In this document: piece by piece, positions 56,714-64,000 of the stretch
Layout: each line of letters starts with the position of its first letter
Numbering within the stretch: the stretch's first letter is position 1
Origin: Trichomonas vaginalis G3
Lineage: Eukaryota; Parabasalia; Trichomonadida; Trichomonadidae
DNA: 64,000 bases
Assembly: GCF_026262505.1 (NCBI RefSeq)
Contig: NC_067208.1
Span: forward strand, 20,097,962-20,161,961
Reading direction: 5' to 3'
Notes under the pieces: model-generated
The model's input: the letters and a program-made list of their open reading frames with translations, nothing else
Database searches by the model: none
What the model was told of the DNA's origin: nothing
Made by a program: the position numbers and the translations under genes

Positions 56714-59700
56714 ATGTATCGGAAGTTGTCTAAGTTAGAACACTCGGAAATACAACAACTTCTTACAGAAGCTAATATAGATGTTGCAAAGCATTACGCA
56801 ACAAACAAAAAAGCACTCGCTGACATCCTCAATGACTATAATGGTGCAATAAGTTATGATAGAATTCATGAGTTCATAAAGCCGCAACGCGGCGAGGACG
56901 AAGTCCATGCAAGAGCATTTCCTTTAAATGACGTTGCTATTGACTTATATCATAGACGTTCAGTACCTCATGAAGTAAGAAGAGAAATGTTTGACATAAC
57001 AAATGCAAACGTTGGTGAAACAAGAAGAAGAGACGACACACTGAAACAACAGAGAAGAGAGATGTTTAAGAGCGCTATAGAACAAGTTCGCAAAGCTAAC
57101 GATGTCCTTCGTTCCATTGACGACAAACCAAAAGAAGGTGAGAGATGGTTAAAGAAAGATGAAGAGAATAGGAAGAGGAATGTTAAGACAGGCAATAGAC
57201 TCATTGACTTTAACATCGAAGCTTTAGATGAACCAAACAGAGACTACTTACACAAACATTTCGGTAAGGTTTTCATGAGACTCTTAGAGAAGATTAAAAT
57301 AAACTCCCAACAAAGATGGATGGTATGTTATAAACTTGGTGGAAAGTATGAATGTTCTACGTTAAACCTCAATAATATTGGAACATTACTACATCAGCTC
57401 TTGAAGGAGAACTTTATATCAGAGATAGAAGCAAATGCCGCAGGTATTGTTGAAATGCACTATGACTTCTTCTTGACAAACATAAAGAATATTACTGAAA
57501 TAAAGATGTATGATTTAACAGAATATGAAGGCTTAACGATGTCAGATGTAAAGAAAGGCAAACCAAAAAAGAGACCATATAGAGATGAAAGCACACTGAC
57601 AAATGACCAGAAAGCCATTTTGGAAGCTCTTAAGCAAACAGGAAACCCAGCACTTATAGAAAGCTTTTGGAAAGATAATGGTGAAAAGAAGTTTTATAAG
57701 AAGAGAAGCGGTCAGTTCTGGAAGTATCTTTGCACATTACCTATAAATCTTGAACGCTACCAAATCTTCAATGAACTGAACAAAAGAACTGCAACACTTA
57801 TGACAGAAGATAACTGCTTCGTTTATGCTTGCATTCAGGCTGGAGTAAATGAAGAAACTATTGACCACATGAGAGAAGTCATTCGTGTTAGAGACTTTCC
57901 TCAAAGTAAAGTACAAGAAATTTCTGACGCAACAGGTATAGCATTTAATGTTACCATTGGTTACTTCAATGACTCAAGACATAATGAAATAAAGAGATAC
58001 ATACCAAAAGAATGTGAAACTGTTCGAACTATTGACTTACTTCTTGTTGAAGACCACTACATGCTAAATGAAAGATTACCAATGACAACATATTTCATTC
58101 GCAACTATATAGAAATCTTGAAGGAGTGTGGTGGAATGAACATTGAGAAACAGATGAAGATTTATACAAAGAGAGAGAACAAATATGTAGTTCGTTATGA
58201 TAGAACAACACCGTTATGGGATGTTATGAAAACATTGTGGGAGTGCAAATATTTCGAACCTATTTCTTATGGAGAACTTTTCACATATACGACTGACTTA
58301 TATAAACAGAACCTTGCACCATTTAAAGATTTGACATATGCTCCAAAGTATTGTGTACAACTGAAGAAGAAAGCCGAGTCAAAAGAAGTAAATAAAGCTA
58401 AATGTAAGTTCATTCCTGAGCACGTTTTCTTTGCTGACTTTGAATGTAGCACTGATGGAGTTCATAAAGCCTTTAACATTTGTTATGACAGTGAAGATGG
58501 TTCAGTGAGTGAAAGCATTTGGGGTCAGAACTGTGCAACAGAATTTTTGGAACGACTTCCTGACAAGAGTTTAATATATTTCCATAACCTCAGTTATGAT
58601 ATAAACTTCATCTTAAGACACATGACAGAAGTGAAAGGAACTCCCATCATTAAAGGTTCACGAACAATGCAGATAACGGGAATATATAAAGGTAAAGCAA
58701 TCATTATTAAAGATTCATACACTGTTATAAATAAGAAGCTTAAACTATTTCCTGAAATCTTTCATTTACAGTGTGGTGAAAAGGAAGTATTTCCGTATCA
58801 ATATTATTCAAGCTCTATATTAGCAAATGACAACAGAACTGGTGTCATTTCTGAAGCGTGTAAGTTTGTAAAAGATATTGATACGTTCATGAAAAACATA
58901 GATTCCATCAAAGGTTGCAGAATAGATGAAAACCACTTCGACTTAGAAAAGTATAGCACATTTTATTGCAAACAAGATGTAAGAATTTTAAGAGAAGGTT
59001 TTGTTAAGTTCCGCAATGACTTATTGAAAGAGTTTGATTTAAACGTTTATGACTACGTTAGTATTTGTTCTATTGCTAACAAATTGTTTGAGAACAGAGT
59101 ATACTTCCCGAATGGAAATCTTTATGACCTCTCAAATAAACCAAGAGAATTTATTTCAGACGCATTCAAGGTGGAAGATGTATGTTGTCAGATAACATGA
59201 AACAAAAGAGCGAAAAGAAACTCATTGCTGACTTCGACGCTGTTTCATTATATCCATCAGCTATAGCAAGACTTTATACTTTAGAAGGAATTCCAAAGGT
59301 TATGAAGAAAGAAATGTAAGCACAGAGTATCTCATGAGACATTTATTCGATGACGACCAAAAGGAACCCATTGGTGAAAAGTTTATGTCTGGCTTCTTTG
59401 TTCTCATTAAGATAAAAGAGATTGGAATACATAGACACTTTCCTTTAATAGTTTGTGACCCTGAACTAAATCCAGAACTTAACGTTCCCAGAAGTTCAAA
59501 CACTTGCTGTTTAATGTATGTTGACCATATAACATTACAAGACCTCATAAAATATCAAGGTGTCAAATGTGAAGTGTTGCAAGGATACTATTACGATGGA
59601 AACAGAGATATTAGAATAAGAGATGAAGTAAAGAAGTTGTTTGAGTTAAGGTTAAAGTATAAGAAAGAAGGAAATCCTTTGCAAGAAAATATAAAGCTCA

Positions 59701-60491
59701 TTCTGAACAGTATTTATGGCAAAACTATTCTATCTCCTATTGAGTCAAAAATAACCATAGTAAATGACAAAGATGCTATAAGATATGCCATCAGAAACTA
59801 CAACCATATAGTGAAGTTCGAAGGTTTGGATGGTTCAGATAAAACTATTTTCAAGCTAACGAAAAGCATTTGCAGACACTTTAACTTCTGTACACTTGGT
59901 GTTAATATTCTGTCAATGTCGAAGAGAATAATGAACGAAGTATTCTGTACTGCAGAAGATATGGGACTTCAAATATTTTACCAGGACTGTGATAGCATGC
60001 ATATTTTCAATGAAGACATACCAAAGCTTGCAGCAGAGTTTAAGAAGAGATACGGTCGCGAACTTATAGGAAAGAACCTTGGTCAATTTCATTCTGACTT
60101 CGCAGAAATAACACCTGGAAAACAAAGTTTAGGATACAAGTCAATATTTTGTGGAAAGAAGACCTACATAGACTTACTCACTAACGATTTAAATGAAGTT
60201 GCATTCCATGCACGTTGCAAAGGTGTCAAACAAGACGTCCTTGCTTTAACAGCAAATGAAATGTTTCCTGAAGCTATACAATGCTATTACAATGAAGATA
60301 AGAACATTCACATACCTGTTGGAACATATGACAAAGACTCTGAGTTCAGTTTAATGAAACTTTACAAAGCACTTTATGACGGTCAAGAGATTGGATTTGA
60401 CTTATGTAAGTCTGCTACACCTGCATTTGAAGAGAAGTTTAACTTTTCTATTCAGACTAAGACTTCAGTCATAAGAAAGCTTAAGTTCTGA
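56714..60491 (+). pseudogene. Protein-primed DNA polymerase B (pPolB), broken
   Basis: A 3.8-kb gene region. The exonuclease motifs are visible (VFFADFECSTDG; YFHNLSYDINFIL; TFYCKQDVRILREG), as are the polymerase motifs: A (LIADFDAVSLYPS), B (KLILNSIYGKT) and C (IFYQDCDSMHIF). A long N-terminal region (~550 residues, with RYQIFNELNKRTATLMTEDNCFVYACIQAG) may hold the priming-protein part. Replicates the element from protein-primed ends in related systems. T-rich leader AAATATTTTTTTTATTTCC. About two breaks. GC-rich hairpin GCCGCAACGCGGC lies in the coding part (56881-56893). Confidence 0.88.
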
Positions 60492-60649
60492 GGTCATGAA
60501 TGAGAAAAATAATGAGGTCATTTATTTTTGTCAGCAGTGAGGTCATATAAGATTATATTGACGTTTGAATGCACTGTATGAAATTTTTGTAAGTTTTCCT
60601 TTTACAGTCCATGCATTTACATACAGAGTTCCACATTTATTGTTTTCCA

Positions 60650-61120
60650 TTACATGAAGCTCTCTATAGCGAATTCCATTAAAGAAATAGAAGAGGTCTT
60701 TTCTGGGTCATAGTATAAATCATCGAACTCATGTTTTCCATATGTTTTAACTTCAATGGAGTTTTCACCAATTTCATCTACATAGTTATAATTTATACCA
60801 TTTGCTTTACATCTGTTTTTATTGTTTTGTTGTGATGTTACATATCTTAAATTTTCTATTCTACTGTCTGTTCGTATATGATTTATATGGTCTACTTGAG
60901 GTAAGTTGTCTGGGTTAAGTATGAATTGTTCTGCTATAAGTTTGTGCTTGAAGTATTTTTGACCGTTTAAACATAACCTATAATATCCATCGCTCATCCA
61001 TTCACTCACAATTTTTCCTGTAGATTTTTTCCTAATATTGTGTGGATATTCTGTGTTAATTTCATAGTCATTGTCATGTTCGAGTGTTTGCCAATGTCCT
61101 TCACCTTCCATGCCTTTCAC
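60650..61120 (-). CDS. HNH homing-type endonuclease
   Basis: The 156-aa protein follows the NUMOD/HNH pattern: an N-terminal strand set (EINTEYPHNIRKKSTGKIVSEWMSDGYYRLCLNGQKYFKHKLIAEQFI) and then the HNH core PQVDHINHIRTDSRIENLRYVTSQQNNKNR. The tail IEVKTYGKHEFDDLYYDPE is shared with 45196-45522. Start at Met 61120; internal Mets at 61114 or so are possible. Such nucleases cut DNA to spread themselves. It lies right after the polymerase on the opposite strand. It looks whole. Confidence 0.8.
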   Translation of the reverse strand: MKGMEGEGHWQTLEHDNDYEINTEYPHNIRKKSTGKIVSEWMSDGYYRLCLNGQKYFKHKLIAEQFILNPDNLPQVDHINHIRTDSRIENLRYVTSQQNNKNRCKANGINYNYVDEIGENSIEVKTYGKHEFDDLYYDPEKTSSISLMEFAIESFM

Positions 61121-61161
61121 TCAAATAAAATTTTCAGAAAAAAATAAAACTAGCGTAGATT

Positions 61162-62019
61162 TTACAATACTGCGATGGTAGAGTTTAAGAGTTGTGCTTC
61201 AATGTAGAGACAGTCCTTATGGTCTGGAGGTAAGAACACTGGGCAGTTATGGTCATGAGTGGAGAACATGTCTATCCAAAACTCACGATTGAAGCCAGTT
61301 AATTTATAGTATTTAGGATTAGGAAGTGGTGAAGTTCTTGTATGACCAATGAACTCATTTTCAACTCCCTTACTTAAGTTTGAATATAATATAGCTTGCT
61401 TTCTATCCCAAATGCCAGGTGTTACAATCTTTGAAAATTCATTTTTCCTCGGAAGCATTGCATCATAATTGAAAACATTTTTGAAATCATCACTTGGTTC
61501 AGAGATTTGAAATCTTATACGTAATGGATTTTCTTTCTTTTTAGCTACTTCATTGAATGGTGAATATATAACAAACTGACAGTCATGAGTTCCATCTTCA
61601 TTTTCATTAAATTCATAATGAAAGTCTATAAGTTGTGGCCGACTACCTTCTTCTTTCAGTTGTGCAAGAAACTCACGTAAAGGCTGTAAAGTTTGTACTT
61701 CAATGTTGAACTTTTTCTCGAACATCTCATTAAATGAAATCATACATTGCAACAATGTTGTATCGTCTTTAAAGTATTTGTATATGTGAATGTTTTGGGC
61801 GCTTAAAGACTGTTCGTCATTTTCTATCTCGACTTGAAGTATAAAGTCAACCTTTCTGAAAGCACGTGTTATATACATAGATGTTATGCCAATGTACTTC
61901 TCTTCATTTATGTTCACAATCCAGTCTGTTGGAAACTTAAACGTTACTCTGTTCCCCTTTATTTTGACGTCAGGGTTTTCACTACTGAACGCAACAGATA
62001 AAGGTATTTGTCTATACAT
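61162..62019 (-). CDS. Putative vertex/minor capsid protein (family A)
   Basis: 285 aa; the N-terminal VTFKFPTDWIVNINEEKYIGITSMYITRAFRKVDFILQVEIEND matches the family A pattern. The C-terminus is beta-rich with aromatic strands (GFNREFWIDMFSTHDHNCPVFLPPDHKDCLYIEAQLLNSTIAVL). It is the second member in element 2 besides 46416-47297, so one element makes at least two versions. The TTTTTATCGGAACTAA box lies directly upstream. It looks whole. Confidence 0.55.
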   Translation of the reverse strand: MYRQIPLSVAFSSENPDVKIKGNRVTFKFPTDWIVNINEEKYIGITSMYITRAFRKVDFILQVEIENDEQSLSAQNIHIYKYFKDDTTLLQCMISFNEMFEKKFNIEVQTLQPLREFLAQLKEEGSRPQLIDFHYEFNENEDGTHDCQFVIYSPFNEVAKKKENPLRIRFQISEPSDDFKNVFNYDAMLPRKNEFSKIVTPGIWDRKQAILYSNLSKGVENEFIGHTRTSPLPNPKYYKLTGFNREFWIDMFSTHDHNCPVFLPPDHKDCLYIEAQLLNSTIAVL

Positions 62020-62043
62020 TTAGTTCCGATAAAAATAACACAT

Positions 62044-62304
62044 TTACTCTTTCTTTGCTTCAGCTTCTTTAGCTTTTGCTTCAGCTTCTTCTCTAGCTTT
62101 CTTCGCCAGCAAACGTGGGTTCTTCTGTCTTCCAGCAGCTAATGCAGCAAGTTGTTTTTCACTAAGTTTTCTCTTTGGTCTCTCTGGCTTTTGTTCTTGT
62201 TTTTGTTCCTTCAGTTCGGATAAAATTTGCTCACGAATTTCTTTCTTCAATGCTTCAACATCTATGACCCCTTGGGTCTTGTCCGTAGGGCTTGTCTGAG
62301 TCAT
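62044..62304 (-). CDS. Small basic helical protein
   Basis: 86 aa from Met 62304 (MTQTSPTDKTQGVIDVEALKKEIREQIL). Highly charged, with KPERPKRKLSEKQLAALAAGRQKNPRLLAKKAREEAEAKAKEAEAKKE: an alanine/lysine/glutamate helix like histone-tail or core proteins. GC-rich hairpin GACCCCTTGGGTC (62266-62278) falls in the codons near residue 10. Possible DNA-binding core protein. Confidence 0.5.
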   Translation of the reverse strand: MTQTSPTDKTQGVIDVEALKKEIREQILSELKEQKQEQKPERPKRKLSEKQLAALAAGRQKNPRLLAKKAREEAEAKAKEAEAKKE

Positions 62305-62349
62305 TTGACTGCAGATAAAAAACAAAATTAAAACTTTAACCGATGTAAA

Positions 62350-62709
62350 ATGAGCTTGTCAAAATCAGAGCGAGAGTCTATTATATTAAATGACGCAAGA
62401 GGAATACAACATCCTTTCTATTACGTAAGTCAGAGTAAAGATGGTAAAATATACGTAAGAAAAAGAAAGGTTCCATTAGCGAATGCAGAAAGCGACAACA
62501 TTAAGGTGCATGGCACCGAGGGCGAAGCCCATGTTAAGCCTTCTATTCAAACTGAAAAGTCAATAGAACCAGAAGAAAAGAAGCCAGATGTACTTTCAAT
62601 AACGAACCAAGAGCTTATTGCAAAATTCGTGAATTTCATTGAAAAACAAACCGAGTCAAAGAACCCTGACCCGCCAGTGAAAGAAGTTGAGACAAAAGAG
62701 AATGTATAG
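62350..62709 (+). CDS. Element protein of unknown function, 119 aa
   Basis: It begins MSLSKSERESIILNDARGIQHPFYYVSQSKDGKIYVRKRKV, then an E/P-rich disordered part. The GC-rich hairpin GGGCGAAGCCC (62520-62530) lies in the codons for TEGEAH. Just upstream of the capsid gene. An immediately following basic stretch (NNFHHECQEEE in another frame) is not supported as coding. Confidence 0.5.
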   Translation: MSLSKSERESIILNDARGIQHPFYYVSQSKDGKIYVRKRKVPLANAESDNIKVHGTEGEAHVKPSIQTEKSIEPEEKKPDVLSITNQELIAKFVNFIEKQTESKNPDPPVKEVETKENV

Positions 62710-62781
62710 TTCATTGAAAATGTCAAGAAACAACTTCCACCACGAATGCCAAGAAGAAGAGTGAGAATAATGAAGTAAATA

Positions 62782-62805
62782 GATATTTTTATCTGAAGTA
62801 AATAC
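62782..62805 (+). promoter_or_regulatory. Element promoter box before the capsid gene
   Basis: GATATTTTTATCTGAAGTAAATAC directly precedes ATG 62806, the clearest TTTTTATCT box in element 2. Confidence 0.6.
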
Positions 62806-64000
62806 ATGCAGAACGAACAGCTAAACGAATTTACTCCAGCAGAGCATATTCATCAGATTCGCTCATATTTCGATATCATAGACAATGCAGTTCAAATTGG
62901 TGACACTAATAGAAAATATTCTGACGCAAAGATTCCATCACAACCTGGAACTGCTAAAGATAACACATGGGTAACATTCAATCTCTCACCTCCTGGTGAA
63001 AATATGTTGGACCTTTACAATACATTCATTACGTATAAAATGGAAGGTCAATTTATTGTAGATAAAGAAATTGGTTCAGGTTCCAATAAAACAACCCCAC
63101 CAGGATTTTGGATTGGTTTCGATGACGCTTTCTATGCAGTTGCTGGATATCAAATCCTTGCAAATGGTCGTATCGTATATTCTCAAGACAACGCAAGAGA
63201 AGAAGCATATATAACTTCAAACTCACAAACTACCGAACAAATAAAGAAAGTAGATGTTTTCTCAAAGACTCGACATGAAGATGTATGGAGTCATTCGGGA
63301 ACATGCAGAACAGGACAAATTGTTAGTGGTCCAATTACAGCAGGAAAATCATTTGATTTTAAGCTTCGTTTAAGAATTCCTGTTAGAAGATTCCTTCCAT
63401 TAGAAGCTATTCGATTTATTCCAGCTTTTGCAGGAAACATTCAGCTTAAAGTAAAGTTCAGTAGCGACGCCTTACAATGCACATCTATATCTGTAAATGA
63501 TATCATTGCTTTCAATCCAACTCTTAAAGTTGCATTTGCTGCAGATTCAAATCCACCGACAAATAAATTTGTTCCATGGAATGAACCATTCACTATGATA
63601 ACGAAGGCAGTAGAAGCTAGTGGAACAGTTACTATTACAACTGTAAACCAGCAACTATTTCGAACAAAGATGGATTTTAATGAATGTTTCATTCATCCAA
63701 AGTCATTCTCTTTAGACCCTAACATTTATACAGAACTTGTAGAACATTATACAAATGAGGCTTTATGTTTTCCTGTTAAAGTTATGGATTGGATTCCTAT
63801 GGACGGTTCATTCTCAAAGAATACAGATAGTTCAAGTGCAACATTTACAGCAGCTTATACGCCTATTAATGTTAAAAGTATTTGGGCACTATTTAGAAAG
63901 AAAGACAACTATTATGTTAATTTTGAGAACCCTAAGTTTAAATATCTTCAGCTTTCCATAGGAGCTTATGGAAATATGCCTGCAGAACCCGAAAAATCAT
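62806..64000 (+). CDS. Major capsid protein (double jelly-roll), 3' end outside window
   Basis: An open frame of 398 codons from Met 62806 (MQNEQLNEFTPAEHIHQIRSYFDIIDN) to the window edge. It is rich in beta strands separated by G/P/N loops, as in double jelly-roll capsid proteins: WVTFNLSPPGENMLDLYNTFITYKMEGQF, FDFKLRLRIPVRRFLPLEAIRFIPAFAGNIQLKVKF and SLDPNIYTELVEHYTNEALCFPVKVMDW are the type of N-terminal jelly-roll strands expected. SIWALFRKKDNYYVNFENPKFKYLQL matches the element 1 capsid region. It forms the icosahedral shell in related systems. No break seen within the window. Confidence 0.75.
   Translation, partial: MQNEQLNEFTPAEHIHQIRSYFDIIDNAVQIGDTNRKYSDAKIPSQPGTAKDNTWVTFNLSPPGENMLDLYNTFITYKMEGQFIVDKEIGSGSNKTTPPGFWIGFDDAFYAVAGYQILANGRIVYSQDNAREEAYITSNSQTTEQIKKVDVFSKTRHEDVWSHSGTCRTGQIVSGPITAGKSFDFKLRLRIPVRRFLPLEAIRFIPAFAGNIQLKVKFSSDALQCTSISVNDIIAFNPTLKVAFAADSNPPTNKFVPWNEPFTMITKAVEASGTVTITTVNQQLFRTKMDFNECFIHPKSFSLDPNIYTELVEHYTNEALCFPVKVMDWIPMDGSFSKNTDSSSATFTAAYTPINVKSIWALFRKKDNYYVNFENPKFKYLQLSIGAYGNMPAEPEKS

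Larger units (their letters stand above)
44270..64000. mobile_element. Maverick/Polinton element 2, right end outside window
   Basis: A second Polinton with integrase, pPolB, packaging ATPase, major capsid gene, collagen-bearing fibre, KilA-N/DUF3627 and HNH genes, diverged in sequence and gene order from element 1. The left boundary is approximate: it is placed at the GC-rich hairpin GCTCGGCGAATGCCGAGC (44274-44291), by analogy with the terminal hairpin of element 1. The TIR and target duplication cannot be checked because the right end is beyond 64000. At least four breaks are seen overall, so it is a fossil, though many genes look whole. Confidence 0.85.

Noticed and set aside
17237-64000. 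Adenain-like cysteine protease expected in Polintons
   Set aside because: No His-Asp/Glu-Cys arrangement could be recognised in any frame of either element; element 2 continues beyond the window, so absence there cannot be judged.
1-64000. tRNA, rRNA or spliceosomal RNA genes
   Set aside because: No cloverleaf with box A/B sequences or rRNA-like stretch was recognised by eye; the hairpins seen are simple stem-loops.

Overview
The window looks like Trichomonas vaginalis, or a very close trichomonad. It is AT-rich, host genes appear intronless, it carries DUF3447/ankyrin genes of the type expanded in that species, and most of it is made of Maverick/Polinton elements, which are exceptionally abundant there. 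The species call is inference from gene families; no database was searched.

Host part (1-17236). Four plausible host genes lie on the minus strand: a CLU (clustered mitochondria) homologue running off the left edge (1-2518), an eIF4G-like MIF4G protein (8171-10174), a large helical-repeat protein, perhaps Integrator subunit 7-like (11771-13945), and a coiled-coil protein (15117-16754). Between them lie decayed genes: a DUF3447/ankyrin gene (3105-7314) whose 33-codon ankyrin modules are separated by an AT-rich minisatellite and split by a 922-bp TIR/TSD DNA element; a single-pass surface protein with in-frame stops (10823-11560); a possible kinase remnant; and a second DUF3447/ankyrin remnant.

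Element 1 (17237-42586, 25.35 kb) is a Maverick/Polinton with both ends visible: A/T homopolymer termini, long inverted repeats of about 0.8 kb, and a 6-bp target duplication GCATTA. It holds a D12-class adenine methyltransferase, a fibre, an integrase, a protein-primed type B polymerase, a KilA-N gene array, a packaging ATPase, an SF3 helicase, capsid-vertex candidates, a double jelly-roll major capsid region and several unknown structural candidates. Several genes are broken; the element is a fossil, but its ends look young.

42593-44270 is unique DNA plus a ~1.1-kb fold-back palindrome. Element 2 (about 44270 to beyond 64000) is a second, diverged Maverick/Polinton cut by the window edge. 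It begins with a cluster of long hairpins and carries a different arrangement of partly homologous modules: vertex-like proteins, ATPase, collagen-bearing fibre, integrase, KilA-N/DUF3627, PolB, HNH endonuclease and the start of a major capsid gene.

Cross-cutting signals: (i) a TTTTWAT(C)T box just upstream of most element start codons, with a T-richer variant on replication and KilA-N genes; (ii) divergent element genes separated by only 16-36 bp; (iii) a dispersed ~75-bp palindromic module whose arms change in concert; (iv) small GC-rich hairpins inside and between element genes.
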